Shown: piece after piece, positions 27,811 to 37,270 of the stretch
Layout of the letters: each line of letters starts with the position of its first letter
Numbering within the stretch: position 1 is the first letter of the stretch
Source: Richelia sinica FACHB-800
GTDB lineage: Bacteria; Cyanobacteriota; Cyanobacteriia; Cyanobacteriales; Nostocaceae
DNA: 64,000 nt
Assembly (NCBI RefSeq): GCF_014698825.1
Contig: NZ_JACJTT010000005.1
Span: forward strand, 124,001-188,000
Reading direction: 5' to 3'
Notes under the pieces: generated by a model
Databases searched by the model: none
What the model saw: the letters and a program-made list of their open reading frames with translations, nothing else
What the model was told of the DNA's origin: nothing
Translations under genes and position numbers: made by a program

Positions 27811-28815
27811 ATGGTTCACCAATCTAAATCGCCTGATATTTACTTAAGTTTTTTCATGTTTACTACTAATTTGCAACCAGATAACTTAGAATATCGGGAT
27901 ACACTTGTTAAACACATTCAAGAGCTAAAAAATTACGGCTATAGCGGTTTTGAATTTCCCATTGCCCCAACTGCAACGCAAGATTACGACAAAGATTTAG
28001 CTGATTATGCAAATTTGCGCTGTTATTTAGACGAACAAGGATTAGCAGATATTAAAATTACTACTAATGTTGGTGCTACTCGCACCTTTGACCCTAGTTC
28101 TCCCTACCCTGAACAACAACAAGAAGCTTTAGAGTATCTCCAATCTAGGGTTGATATTACCGCAGCATTAGGCGGTGAAATTATGATGGGGCCAATTGTC
28201 ATCCCCTATGGTGTTTTTCCGACTACAGACTTTAATAATCCTATTTGGAGTGATGAACTTCAAGAACATCTGGCCATCCGCTATGCTAACGCCCAACCTA
28301 TTCTCAATCGATTAGGTGAATATGCAGAATGCAAAAACGTTAAATTAGCTATTGAACCCATCACGCATTGGGAAACACCAGGCCCAAATAAATTATCTCA
28401 ATTAATTGAGTTTTTAGATGGTGTGGAAAGTAAACAAGTGGGAGTAGTAATAGATAGCGCCCATGAAACCCTAGATGGAGATGGGCCAGAGATATTTAAA
28501 ACTCAAGTAAATCACTTAGCAGGGCAAGGGAGACTCCATTATATTCAAATATCTCCTCCTGATCGAGGGGCTGTGCATACAAGTTGGCTACCTTGGCAAC
28601 CATTTTTAGAAGCAATTCTCCCAGTTTATGATGGGCCAATTGCTATCGAAATTTTTAATGCTATCCCGGCTTTTATCAACTCACTGCGGTTAACGCGACG
28701 TAAATTTTGGATTCCTGGAGAAGATTGTCCAAATCAATATCCTAGTGCCTACGAAATCGCTGAAAAGGCTATTCAAACTACCGAGCAAGAGTTAAATAAG
28801 ATGTTCTATTCATAA
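27811..28815 (+). CDS. Sugar (phosphate) isomerase/epimerase, tagatose 3-epimerase-like
   Basis: 334 residues, xylose-isomerase-like TIM barrel without signal peptide. Metal-binding positions visible are IEPITHWE, VIDSAHET, HYIQISPPDRG and IAIEIFN, the Glu-Asp-His-Glu set of keto-sugar 3-epimerases. It begins YLSFFMFTTNLQPDNLE, typical of the group. It is followed after nine bases by the copper oxidase gene, so the two are almost certainly cotranscribed. Substrate unknown. Confidence 0.8.
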   Translation: MVHQSKSPDIYLSFFMFTTNLQPDNLEYRDTLVKHIQELKNYGYSGFEFPIAPTATQDYDKDLADYANLRCYLDEQGLADIKITTNVGATRTFDPSSPYPEQQQEALEYLQSRVDITAALGGEIMMGPIVIPYGVFPTTDFNNPIWSDELQEHLAIRYANAQPILNRLGEYAECKNVKLAIEPITHWETPGPNKLSQLIEFLDGVESKQVGVVIDSAHETLDGDGPEIFKTQVNHLAGQGRLHYIQISPPDRGAVHTSWLPWQPFLEAILPVYDGPIAIEIFNAIPAFINSLRLTRRKFWIPGEDCPNQYPSAYEIAEKAIQTTEQELNKMFYS

Positions 28816-28824
28816 TCAAAGTCA

Positions 28825-30780
28825 ATGTTAGCTAAAAAATCACAAAATAAAATAATTGTTTCGGTTTTTGTTGCTTTTATCCTGGCTGTAGCTTTAACAA
28901 TATGTGGTTGGGAAAATGCTATTGCTGCGCCAAAGGCCGGACTGAAAAAAGAAATGGGTGTATGGGAGACAATTCCTATGCCTCCTCTAGAAAATCGAAT
29001 GCAATCTGTCCATACCTTACTTTTACCTAACGGCAAGGTATTAAGCTTGAGTGGTAGCAGTTTCCGCACCACTCTGGTTAAAGATGAAAATGGCAACAAC
29101 AACTTCATAGAAGGAGTTGATGTCAAAGATGATAATGTGATTAATAATTCTTCTTTGTTTAATCCCACAACAGAGAAATTTGAGCGCATTTCTACACCAC
29201 CAGCTATCCAATATGGAGAAACTAACGATTTATTTTGCTCTGGTCATTTACAACTAGCTGATGGCAATGTTCTGGTGATTGGTGGTACTGGACGCTATTA
29301 TCCTGGAGGAGCATTTACAGGTTCTAGACAAGTCAACCTTTATAATTGGCAAACAGGTAAATGGTCTACTTTAGGGCAACTTAAACAAGGGCGTTGGTAT
29401 CCAAGTTTAATTCCACTAGCTGATGGCAAAATAGTTATTTTTTCAGGGCTAAAATTAGATGCTCCTAATCAAATTAATCCTAGTTTAGAAATCTACGATC
29501 CCAAAACTCAAAAATTCCACTACATAGACCTGACCAAGATTAAAAACAGTCCTTTTAACACCAAACTCAATGATGTGGACAGCTACGATAGCATTGACCT
29601 CTATCCTAGAGTTTTCCCAATTAGTGATGGCAGACTGTTGATTACTGGAGATGATGGAGGAATTGCTGGAGTTTTAGTTTCCCAAGCCAGTAAAAACAGC
29701 TATTTAATGTCCATCAAAGAAAATGGAGAAGGCAACTTTTCCGTGAGTTTTGAAGTTGGGCCCATCAAGGAAGAAACATCAAAAGCTTATGGTACTGCCC
29801 TTCAAGTTCCTAATTCTGAGGATGTTTTATTACTTGGGGGTCTGATAGGTACTAATGATATCAATTTTGGGCGTGGAGGTAATACAAAAGGTTTTCCCGC
29901 AGGTTCCAGGGTTGCTTCTAGTCTCCAACGTTGGATATCTCCTGCAAAAAGTGGAGAAAAAAATGGTAAATGGGAATATATCGATAAATTTCTCAGCAAG
30001 CCAAGAGCAAATTTGGAAGCAGTGATTCTTCCCACCCAAGAAGTTTTGGTGATTAATGGTGGTGAATATCCAGAATATAAACCTGTTTATGAACCTGTAT
30101 TGATGACTCCTAATTCCCAAGTTGCGGGGGGTTACAGTACCAAAATCTTGAATTCTGCTAAATTACCCAGACTGTACCATAATGGGGCAGTTTTGTTGCC
30201 AGATGCTCGTGTTTTGGTGATTGGTGGTAATGCTAACCGGGCTGCCAGAGAAAAAGATGGAACTGTTCACGTAAATATTGTGCGAGATTCGCAGACATAT
30301 TATAAGTTTCCTCAACTGACGGATAAATCTGGTCAGGCAAAAGAGTTCAATCTAGAAGAGTATTATCAATCGCCGCAAAGTTATTTTGCCCAAGGAGACA
30401 CAGAACCGTTTGTCCCGGCGGAAATTTGGCAAGCAGAGATATTTAGTCCTCCCTATCTCTTTAAACCTGGTTTGCGTCCGAAAATTCTCAAAGCCCCTGA
30501 ACAGCTGAAATATGGTCAATCAGGAACAATATCTGTGAAGAATGCCACAGAAAAAGGTTCTTTGGTGTTAGTTAAGTTAGGTTCAGTCACTCACTCTTTT
30601 GATTATGGTCAAAGATTAGCAGATTTAGCGATCGCTAATGTTGCTTTAGGTGAAGAATCTGCCATTGATTTCCAAGTACCAACCAACGCCAATCTTTACC
30701 CACCAGGATACTACATGATGTTCTACCTCAATGATGTAAGTAAACCTTCCCACGCCAAAATGATCAAGTTGGCTGCTTAA
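28825..30780 (+). CDS. Exported galactose oxidase/glyoxal oxidase-type copper radical oxidase
   Basis: 651 residues. Signal peptide to about residue 35, Kelch-type seven-bladed propeller (about 55-540), and a C-terminal DUF1929 domain (from about 548). All copper-radical residues are visible by alignment to the family: C138 (NDLFCSG) and Y192 (GRWYPS) for the thioether cofactor, Y451-H452 (RLYHNG) and H590 (SVTHSF) as copper ligands. Such enzymes oxidise primary alcohols or aldehydes with O2 and release H2O2, outside the cytoplasm. Bacterial members are often linked to cell-surface polysaccharide. A DyP peroxidase gene follows directly. Confidence 0.85.
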   Translation: MLAKKSQNKIIVSVFVAFILAVALTICGWENAIAAPKAGLKKEMGVWETIPMPPLENRMQSVHTLLLPNGKVLSLSGSSFRTTLVKDENGNNNFIEGVDVKDDNVINNSSLFNPTTEKFERISTPPAIQYGETNDLFCSGHLQLADGNVLVIGGTGRYYPGGAFTGSRQVNLYNWQTGKWSTLGQLKQGRWYPSLIPLADGKIVIFSGLKLDAPNQINPSLEIYDPKTQKFHYIDLTKIKNSPFNTKLNDVDSYDSIDLYPRVFPISDGRLLITGDDGGIAGVLVSQASKNSYLMSIKENGEGNFSVSFEVGPIKEETSKAYGTALQVPNSEDVLLLGGLIGTNDINFGRGGNTKGFPAGSRVASSLQRWISPAKSGEKNGKWEYIDKFLSKPRANLEAVILPTQEVLVINGGEYPEYKPVYEPVLMTPNSQVAGGYSTKILNSAKLPRLYHNGAVLLPDARVLVIGGNANRAAREKDGTVHVNIVRDSQTYYKFPQLTDKSGQAKEFNLEEYYQSPQSYFAQGDTEPFVPAEIWQAEIFSPPYLFKPGLRPKILKAPEQLKYGQSGTISVKNATEKGSLVLVKLGSVTHSFDYGQRLADLAIANVALGEESAIDFQVPTNANLYPPGYYMMFYLNDVSKPSHAKMIKLAA

Positions 30781-30824
30781 AGCTGATTACAGGTGACATT
30801 TTCACAAGTCAGGAGTTCATCAAA

Positions 30825-32237
30825 ATGGCACTTACAGAAGAAGATTTACGACAACTACCAGAAGATGGTATTGACCCAGAAAATCCTGGTCAATATCAAG
30901 GTTTACTTGAAGACTTACAAGGTAACATTCTCAAGGGACATGGGCGAGATTATAGTGTACATCTGTTTTTGCAATTCCAACCAGATAGAACTCAAGAAGT
31001 TAAGCAGTGGATTCAAAACTTTGCCCAAACCTATTTAAAATCTGCCAAACAACAATCAGATGAAGCATTACGCTATCGACAGGAAAAAGTATCTGGTGGT
31101 GTATTTGCTAACTTATTTTTATCTCGTTATGGTTATGAATATCTAGAGATAGAACCATACCAAATTCCCACAGATCAGCCTTTTCGTCTGGGTATGAAAA
31201 ATGAAAATATCAGAACTGCTTTAGGTGATCCCAAAATTGAAACTTGGGAAACAGGATTTCAAAATCAAATTCATGCTTTAGTGCTGATAGCCGATGATGA
31301 CATCATTTCTTTATTGCAAATCGTGAATAGAGAAACCCAACAAATACGCCAAATAGCTGATATTATTCACAGAGAAGATGGCTTTATTCTCAGAAATCAA
31401 ACAGGGCAAATTATCGAACATTTTGGTTTTGTGGATGGTGTCAGTCAACCTCTATTTTTAAAAAGAGATATTGTCAGTGCAGGCATCAATGACTGTGGCT
31501 TTAGTCAATGGGATTCTAGGGCAGCCCTAGATATTGTTTTAGTAAAAGACCCTAATGGCAAAACAGAAGATAGTTACGGTAGCTATTTGGTTTATCGAAA
31601 ACTCGAACAAAATGTCAAAGCTTTTCGTCAAGACCAAGAACAACTAGCTAAAAACCTGAAAATTAAAGATGAATTAGCTGGAGCATTAATTGTTGGTCGC
31701 TTTTACGATGGTACTCCGGTGACTCTCTCAGATATGCCAACTTTCTCAAATATGCCCACGAATAACTTTAATTATGAGCATGATAGTGCTGCAACCAAAT
31801 GCCCATTTCATGCTCATATTCGTAAAACTAATCCCCGTGGAGATACGGGTAAAGTTGAATCTTCACCAGGGTTTGATGAAGCTTTAGAAGTAGAAAGAAC
31901 ACATCGCATTGCTCGACGAGCAGTTAGTTATGGAACTCATGATCATCGGCAAGAACCAGAAAAAGATTCGGGATTACTGTTTCTGTGTTTTCAAGCTGAT
32001 ATTGAAAATCAATTTAATTTTATGCAAATCAGATGGGCCAATGCTCGAAACTTTGTTCAGGTTAACGTGGGGCCAGATCCGCTAATTGGTCAACCGGAAG
32101 GAACTCAGAAATGGCCAGGAATTTGGGGTCAACCAGAAACCGTAGACTATAACTTTAAGCTATGGGTGAATATGAAAGGTGGGGAATACTTCTTTACTCC
32201 TAGTATTAGTTTTCTAAAAAACATTGCTAATTGTTGA
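30825..32237 (+). CDS. DyP-type (dye-decolorising) heme peroxidase
   Basis: 470 residues. The family motif GFVDG is at 201-205 with distal Asp204; the proximal heme histidine is likely H331 in FHAHIRKTNPRGD; distal Arg lies in HRIARRAVSYG. It starts with LLEDLQGNILKGHGRDY, characteristic of long DyPs. No signal peptide is seen. AGGAG stands nine bases before the ATG. DyPs use H2O2 to oxidise phenolics and dyes. Position 44 bases after an H2O2-producing oxidase gene suggests coupling, though the oxidase appears exported and this enzyme does not. Confidence 0.9.
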   Translation: MALTEEDLRQLPEDGIDPENPGQYQGLLEDLQGNILKGHGRDYSVHLFLQFQPDRTQEVKQWIQNFAQTYLKSAKQQSDEALRYRQEKVSGGVFANLFLSRYGYEYLEIEPYQIPTDQPFRLGMKNENIRTALGDPKIETWETGFQNQIHALVLIADDDIISLLQIVNRETQQIRQIADIIHREDGFILRNQTGQIIEHFGFVDGVSQPLFLKRDIVSAGINDCGFSQWDSRAALDIVLVKDPNGKTEDSYGSYLVYRKLEQNVKAFRQDQEQLAKNLKIKDELAGALIVGRFYDGTPVTLSDMPTFSNMPTNNFNYEHDSAATKCPFHAHIRKTNPRGDTGKVESSPGFDEALEVERTHRIARRAVSYGTHDHRQEPEKDSGLLFLCFQADIENQFNFMQIRWANARNFVQVNVGPDPLIGQPEGTQKWPGIWGQPETVDYNFKLWVNMKGGEYFFTPSISFLKNIANC

Positions 32238-32304
32238 TCAAGGTAATTCCTTGTTTACACACAAGGCATTATTTGACAATCAAATATAAACAGGAACTTG
32301 AATA

Positions 32305-33399
32305 ATGAATACTTCAGTCATGCTAGATGTCGCCATTGGACTGGTGATTATCTATATTGCCGCAGCCCTGATTGTATCAGCCACTCAAGAATTAATTGCC
32401 TCCATTTTGCAGTGGCGTTCTCAGCATTTAGAAGAGTCTATATTACAATTGATGTTGGGTCATGATGCCACAGAATTGCAAGAAATTAGGAATTTTCGAG
32501 ACCAAATATATAAAAATCCACTCATTCAAAGCATGAATCATAGTTCGATTTCTTTATGGTCAAGATTTACATCTCATGTAGTTGTAAATTGGCAAAAGAG
32601 ACATCAACCTAGTGGACAAGAAAGGAAACAGGAAGAAGAAAGAATTTACGAAAAATTATATTCTACTTCTTCTCCTAGCTATATAGAGCCTGCCACATTT
32701 GCGATTGCACTGATTAATGAGTTGCGAAACAATACATTGCCATTTGAAACCCTCCAAGAAGTGATTACATTTCTGGAGTCACCAGACAATAAAGATAAAA
32801 TTCCCCAATCTCTGTCCAAAACTTTGTTAATGTTAGCTAACAGTGCCAAAATCAAAATCAAAGCCGGGGAAAATGCTCTCCTATCTTTTCAAAAGGAGAT
32901 AGAGACTTGGTTTGATACTTCTATGAAAAGATCCGCAGGAATTTATAAACGCAATACGCAGCTAGTTTGTTTTGGATTATCCTTGCTCATTACAGTTTTT
33001 TTCAATATTGACACCCTCTATATTGGCGAAAAACTACTGAATGATTCTACCCTGCGAGCAACCCTAGCTAATAGTGCTGGACAGCTTTTTTATAATTCCC
33101 AAGTTGATGCTAATGGAAAACTGAACATTGAACAATTGGAAGCAGACTTTCCCAGGATTTTTAATACTAGTTTACCCATTGCACCTTTTTATGAAAACTT
33201 TGTCAATTTTCAAGATTGCCCAGGTGAAAATATCTGCCCATTTAATCCAAAAAAATTGAACCCCAGCAAGTTTTTATCTGGATTATTGGGATGGCTGATT
33301 ACTACATTAGCAGCGTTCATGGGCGCTCCTTTCTGGTTTGATTTACTGGGTAAGTTAGTCAATGTCCGTGCAACTGGTGGTAAACCTAATAACTCTTAG
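32305..33399 (+). CDS. Membrane protein of unknown function
   Basis: 364 residues with a hydrophobic helix at about 7-33 (DVAIGLVIIYIAAALIVSAT), a long charged helical middle (40-205), a second helix (about 212-230, LVCFGLSLLITVFF), a soluble loop with two cysteines, and a final helix (about 328-350). No family recognised. Translation start has AGGA upstream. It is embedded in the cluster between the DyP and glucoamylase genes and might anchor or gate a membrane assembly. Confidence 0.7.
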   Translation: MNTSVMLDVAIGLVIIYIAAALIVSATQELIASILQWRSQHLEESILQLMLGHDATELQEIRNFRDQIYKNPLIQSMNHSSISLWSRFTSHVVVNWQKRHQPSGQERKQEEERIYEKLYSTSSPSYIEPATFAIALINELRNNTLPFETLQEVITFLESPDNKDKIPQSLSKTLLMLANSAKIKIKAGENALLSFQKEIETWFDTSMKRSAGIYKRNTQLVCFGLSLLITVFFNIDTLYIGEKLLNDSTLRATLANSAGQLFYNSQVDANGKLNIEQLEADFPRIFNTSLPIAPFYENFVNFQDCPGENICPFNPKKLNPSKFLSGLLGWLITTLAAFMGAPFWFDLLGKLVNVRATGGKPNNS

Positions 33400-33461
33400 G
33401 GTAAATTTTCCCTTTCTTGATAGCTTGTCAAAAAAAAATCACTTTTTCGAGTTGATTAAAT

Positions 33462-36002
33462 ATGCAAAAATCAAAATTTTCAATTCTCCTTATCTCTTTT
33501 GTGTTTGTATTTGTCAATTTCCTCTCTGTGCTGTTCCAACCCAGTTTAGCCTTGGCAGATAATGCACCCTGTGCCCCTGGAGTTGCATCTATTTGGGCCC
33601 CAGCGGCTAAAGATTTTCTGGGAACTTCAGCTAGCGAGAAATCAAATGTTTATTTCACTGGTGCAGAAGGTATCCTGACAGAAGTTTTTTACCCGACCTT
33701 AGACCGAGTGCAAAATGTTGACCTGCAATTTTTGGTCACTGACGCAGCTAAGACTTGGGGTGATGAAGAACGGACACAAAAGCAGCACGATATTAGTCTA
33801 GTTAATAAGCGATCGCTCGATTGGCAATCTATCACCACCGACGACGACCGTCGCTGGAAAATTACGAAAAAGATTTTCACCGACCCGAATCGTCCTACCG
33901 TCATTCAACGAGTTACATTCGAGACCCTAGAACCAGGAAAAACCGTCAAAGACTATAATCTTTACCTTCTGGGCAATCCAGCCATCAATAATACCGGTAG
34001 TGGCAATGGTGCTTTACAGTGCAATGGCCAACCATCCAATGGTGCCGACAACTCCCGGACACTATCTGCTAACAACCGCACCTTTTTAGTAGCGTCTGAG
34101 CCTAATTCCACCTCCTCAGCCCTCACTGCTTCCCTACCCTGGAAGACAGTTGACGGTAATGTCATGGTGTCTAATGGCTTTGTTGGTCAAAATGATGGTT
34201 TTACCGACCTATTCGGTGGCAGTAACGATAAAACCATGAACTGGCATTACGATGGAGCCTATCAAGGTAACGTGGCTCAAATAGGGTGGCTGGATTTTGG
34301 CAATACCAATGCTGCCAGCATTTCCTTTGATGTAGTTCTGGGATTTGGTAACAGCGAGTCAGCAGCAATGGATGTAGCTAATGCCACTCTCACAAGCGAT
34401 TTAGCAGCCTTGGAAAACACCTATATTCAGGAATGGGTAGGCTACAATCAAGGACTCAACAATCAAGGTGGTCTAGCTGATGACCAGTATTACTTAGCAG
34501 CTATGACCCTGCAGAGCATTCAAGACAAGAGCAATGGGGCGATGATTGCAGGACTAGGGACACCTTGGGGTGAAACTAATAACGATAGTAATCAAGGTGG
34601 CTACCATTTGGTGTGGTCACGAGATTTGTTTAAATTTGCTAGTTCTTTGATTGCCGCAGGTGACACAACTTCCGCCAATAAAGCCGTTGACTACTTATTC
34701 AATGTGCAAATGCAGTCCAATGGACGTTTCCCACAAAACAGCTTCGTTGATGGCACAATCTATTGGAATGGCACTCAGATGGATGAAACAGCCATGCCAA
34801 TTATCTTGGCTTGGAAACTAAATCGCACTGACCTGTGGCCGAAAATTAAGCTAGCTGCTGAATTCCTAGCCAAAAATGGAGCCTACACTCAACAGGAACG
34901 TTGGGAAGAAATGTCAGGCTATTCACCTTCGACTATTGCAGCGGAAATAGCAGGTTTAGTTGCAGCAGCTGACCTCGCCAACAAAGCTGGAGATACTGGT
35001 GCAGCTAGCTTTTACCTCAAAAAAGCAGATGAGTGGCGCAACAATGTAGCTAATTGGACATTTACAACCACAGGCTTTCACGGCAACGGCAAATACTATA
35101 TCCGCATTACTGAGAACCAAGACCCTAACGATGATGTCGAACTAGAATTTAAAAACGGTACAGGCAAGCATGGTGAACGCTACATCATTGATGGTGGATT
35201 TCTAGAACTAGCCCGTTTAGGGGTGATGAGTCCCAATGATTGGACAATATTAGAAACCATCCCTGAATATGATGCCATCCTCAAACAAACTTTAAAAGAC
35301 AAGGGAGAGGCTTGGTTTCGTTACAATTACGATGGATATGGAGAAAACAACGACGGTCAAAACTTCAATGGCACTGGTCGCGGTCGTCTCTGGCCTATCT
35401 TCACTGCTGAACGCGGTATTTATGAAATTGCTAAATCAGGTAATGGTTCGGTAGGAAAATCCTATCTCAATGCGCTCAAAGCCTTTTCCTCAGAAGTTGG
35501 ATTCATTCCTGAACAAGTTTGGAATCAAAGTACCACCATCACAGGTTGGGAAACCACAACCCCTGCTGGCTATACCCCTGGTACTGCCACACGTTCCATG
35601 CGTCCTTTGAGTTGGGCTTTGGGTGAATACATTAATCTCATTGCAGCAATCAACAAAGGCAAAAGTGATGCCCCAGCAGTAGTTTGTCAGCGTTATGCTT
35701 GCGATCAACGGCAAACTGATGTCACCTTCAATGTCAATGCCACGACAAAACCCGGTGAAAATATCTATCTAGTTGGGAATAATGCCCTGTTAAGCAATTG
35801 GGAACCATCTTCGGGGATTAAGCTTTCCCCAACAGCCTATCCTAATTGGAACGTCAAGGTGTCTTTGCCTGTTTCCACCACCTTTGAGTACAAGTTTGTC
35901 AAACGCGATGGAAATGGTAATACTATCTGGGAACAAGGACAAAACCACTCCTTCCAAACTCCAGGTAGTGGCAGCATTACACGCAATGATACCTTTCAAT
36001 AA
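33462..36002 (+). CDS. Exported glucoamylase (GH15) with CBM20 starch-binding domain
   Basis: 846 residues. Sec signal to about residue 32; glucodextranase-type beta N-domain (about 35-310); GH15 (alpha/alpha)6 barrel (about 320-725) with ERWEEMSGYSPST near residue 480 carrying the general acid Glu and GRLWPIFTAERGIYE near 648 carrying the general base Glu; C-terminal CBM20 (about 750-846: VTFNVNATT...NIYLVGNNALLSNW). It releases beta-glucose from starch-like glucans outside the cell. It is the last gene of the run and a strong hairpin follows, so it may provide the sugar that the other enzymes oxidise. Confidence 0.9.
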   Translation: MQKSKFSILLISFVFVFVNFLSVLFQPSLALADNAPCAPGVASIWAPAAKDFLGTSASEKSNVYFTGAEGILTEVFYPTLDRVQNVDLQFLVTDAAKTWGDEERTQKQHDISLVNKRSLDWQSITTDDDRRWKITKKIFTDPNRPTVIQRVTFETLEPGKTVKDYNLYLLGNPAINNTGSGNGALQCNGQPSNGADNSRTLSANNRTFLVASEPNSTSSALTASLPWKTVDGNVMVSNGFVGQNDGFTDLFGGSNDKTMNWHYDGAYQGNVAQIGWLDFGNTNAASISFDVVLGFGNSESAAMDVANATLTSDLAALENTYIQEWVGYNQGLNNQGGLADDQYYLAAMTLQSIQDKSNGAMIAGLGTPWGETNNDSNQGGYHLVWSRDLFKFASSLIAAGDTTSANKAVDYLFNVQMQSNGRFPQNSFVDGTIYWNGTQMDETAMPIILAWKLNRTDLWPKIKLAAEFLAKNGAYTQQERWEEMSGYSPSTIAAEIAGLVAAADLANKAGDTGAASFYLKKADEWRNNVANWTFTTTGFHGNGKYYIRITENQDPNDDVELEFKNGTGKHGERYIIDGGFLELARLGVMSPNDWTILETIPEYDAILKQTLKDKGEAWFRYNYDGYGENNDGQNFNGTGRGRLWPIFTAERGIYEIAKSGNGSVGKSYLNALKAFSSEVGFIPEQVWNQSTTITGWETTTPAGYTPGTATRSMRPLSWALGEYINLIAAINKGKSDAPAVVCQRYACDQRQTDVTFNVNATTKPGENIYLVGNNALLSNWEPSSGIKLSPTAYPNWNVKVSLPVSTTFEYKFVKRDGNGNTIWEQGQNHSFQTPGSGSITRNDTFQ

Positions 36003-36032
36003 ACCTGAGCATTAAGTTACTATAACCATTCT

Positions 36033-36061
36033 AGAGACGTTCCCTGGAACGTCTCTCTTTT
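36033..36061 (+). terminator. Strong intrinsic terminator after the glucoamylase gene
   Basis: AGAGACGTTCC pairs perfectly with GGAACGTCTCT and is followed by CTTTTT. It marks the end of the 21.6-36.0 kb transcription run. The hairpin core also occurs in the MITE-like element at 61369-61462. Confidence 0.8.
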
Positions 36062-36255
36062 TCACCAGATGCTTAAGACCTATGGGTCATATCCCTGTGA
36101 GGTTCTCTACCTTTGAGTCTATGGCACTGCATACTCACCTGAAAAACTGGGGTTAATATACTTTCATACCCACCTAATCACAAATCCCCAGTGGTAGTGA
36201 ATCGGGGATTTCCACTCTTCAGGGTATGATGCGCTTCAGTAAGACCAGCCAAAGT

Positions 36256-36275
36256 ACCAGGACAAGAGTCCTGGT
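36256..36275. repeat. ACCAGGAC hairpin upstream of tpiA
   Basis: ACCAGGAC-AAGA-GTCCTGGT, a perfect 8-bp stem about 155 bases before the tpiA start; TTTGACCTGGTAAAA follows. Its ACCAGG/CCTGGT core recurs in the hairpin between tpiA and folP. The rest of 36062-36429 shows no gene. Confidence 0.5.
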
Positions 36276-36429
36276 CTTTGACCTGGTAAAACTTCAACAG
36301 AATTAGGCAAATTTTGAACAACTCAACTAGCAAATAACCTCTTTCCGCTATTGGGAGACAAGGAATGTCCGAAAAAGTAGTAGAGTGAAAATGCATCTAT
36401 GTAGCGTTAGGATCTTAACTTAATCACCT

Positions 36430-37155
36430 GTGCGGAAAATAGTTATTGCCGGTAACTGGAAAATGTTCAAAACTCAGGCAGAATCCCAAGAGTTTTTAAG
36501 TGGATTTCTGCCTCAATTGGAAGAAACGCCCTCCGAGCGAGAAGTGGTCATCTGTCCACCTTTCACTGACCTCAGCGTTTTATCCAAATCTTTGCACGGT
36601 AGTCGCGTACAACTGGGCGCACAAAACGTCCATTGGGTAGAAAACGGTGCCTACACTGGCGAAATAGCCGCTCCTATGCTCACAGAAATTGGTGTGCGTT
36701 ATGTGATTATTGGTCATAGTGAAAGACGGCAATACTTTGGAGAAACAGACGAAACTGTTAATCTCCGTCTTAAAGCTGCTCAAAACTATGGACTCACCCC
36801 CATTCTCTGTGTTGGGGAAACCAAGCAACAGCGAGATGCAGGAGAGACAGAATCACTAATAATCAGCCAACTCCAAAAAGGCTTAGTAGACGTTGACCAA
36901 ACAAACTTGGTCATTGCTTATGAACCAATTTGGGCTATTGGCACTGGTGATACCTGTGAAGCTGCTGAAGCAAACCGCGTAATTGGCTTAATTCGCAGTC
37001 AATTACAAAATCCCCATGTATCAATTCAATACGGTGGCTCGGTCAAGCCCAATAATATTGATGAGATTATGGCTCAACCAGAAATTGATGGTGTGCTTGT
37101 GGGTGGGGCTTCCCTAGAACCTGATGGTTTCGCCAGAATTGTCAATTTTCGCTAA
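36430..37155 (+). CDS. tpiA: Triosephosphate isomerase
   Basis: 241 residues, GTG start ([15 protein letters not shown] with the substrate-binding Asn-x-Lys). Catalytic His is in IIGHSERR and catalytic Glu in [11 protein letters not shown]; the phosphate-binding end YGGSVKPNN and GVLVGGASL are intact. It interconverts dihydroxyacetone phosphate and glyceraldehyde-3-phosphate in glycolysis and the Calvin cycle. Length is normal. It is followed by folP on the same strand. Confidence 0.95.
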   Translation: MRKIVIAGNWKMFKTQAESQEFLSGFLPQLEETPSEREVVICPPFTDLSVLSKSLHGSRVQLGAQNVHWVENGAYTGEIAAPMLTEIGVRYVIIGHSERRQYFGETDETVNLRLKAAQNYGLTPILCVGETKQQRDAGETESLIISQLQKGLVDVDQTNLVIAYEPIWAIGTGDTCEAAEANRVIGLIRSQLQNPHVSIQYGGSVKPNNIDEIMAQPEIDGVLVGGASLEPDGFARIVNFR

Positions 37156-37224
37156 AACCTAATTGACAAAATTTAACCAGTTCCCATTATCTGAGCAAAC
37201 AATCCAATTGTTTCTACCCAGAAA

Positions 37225-37249
37225 CGTTACCAGGTGTTTCCTGGTAACG
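37225..37249. promoter_or_regulatory. Perfect hairpin between tpiA and folP
   Basis: CGTTACCAGG-TGTTT-CCTGGTAACG, 10-bp perfect stem, 21 bases before the folP ATG. No T-run follows, so it is more likely to affect mRNA processing or folP translation than to terminate. Confidence 0.45.
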
Positions 37250-37270
37250 AGTGTCCAGCGAAAATCAACT

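Noticed and set aside
21609-36002. Possibility that the sugar-oxidation cluster is a prophage or integrative element
   Set aside because: No integrase, structural phage genes, att-type direct repeats or flanking tRNA seen.
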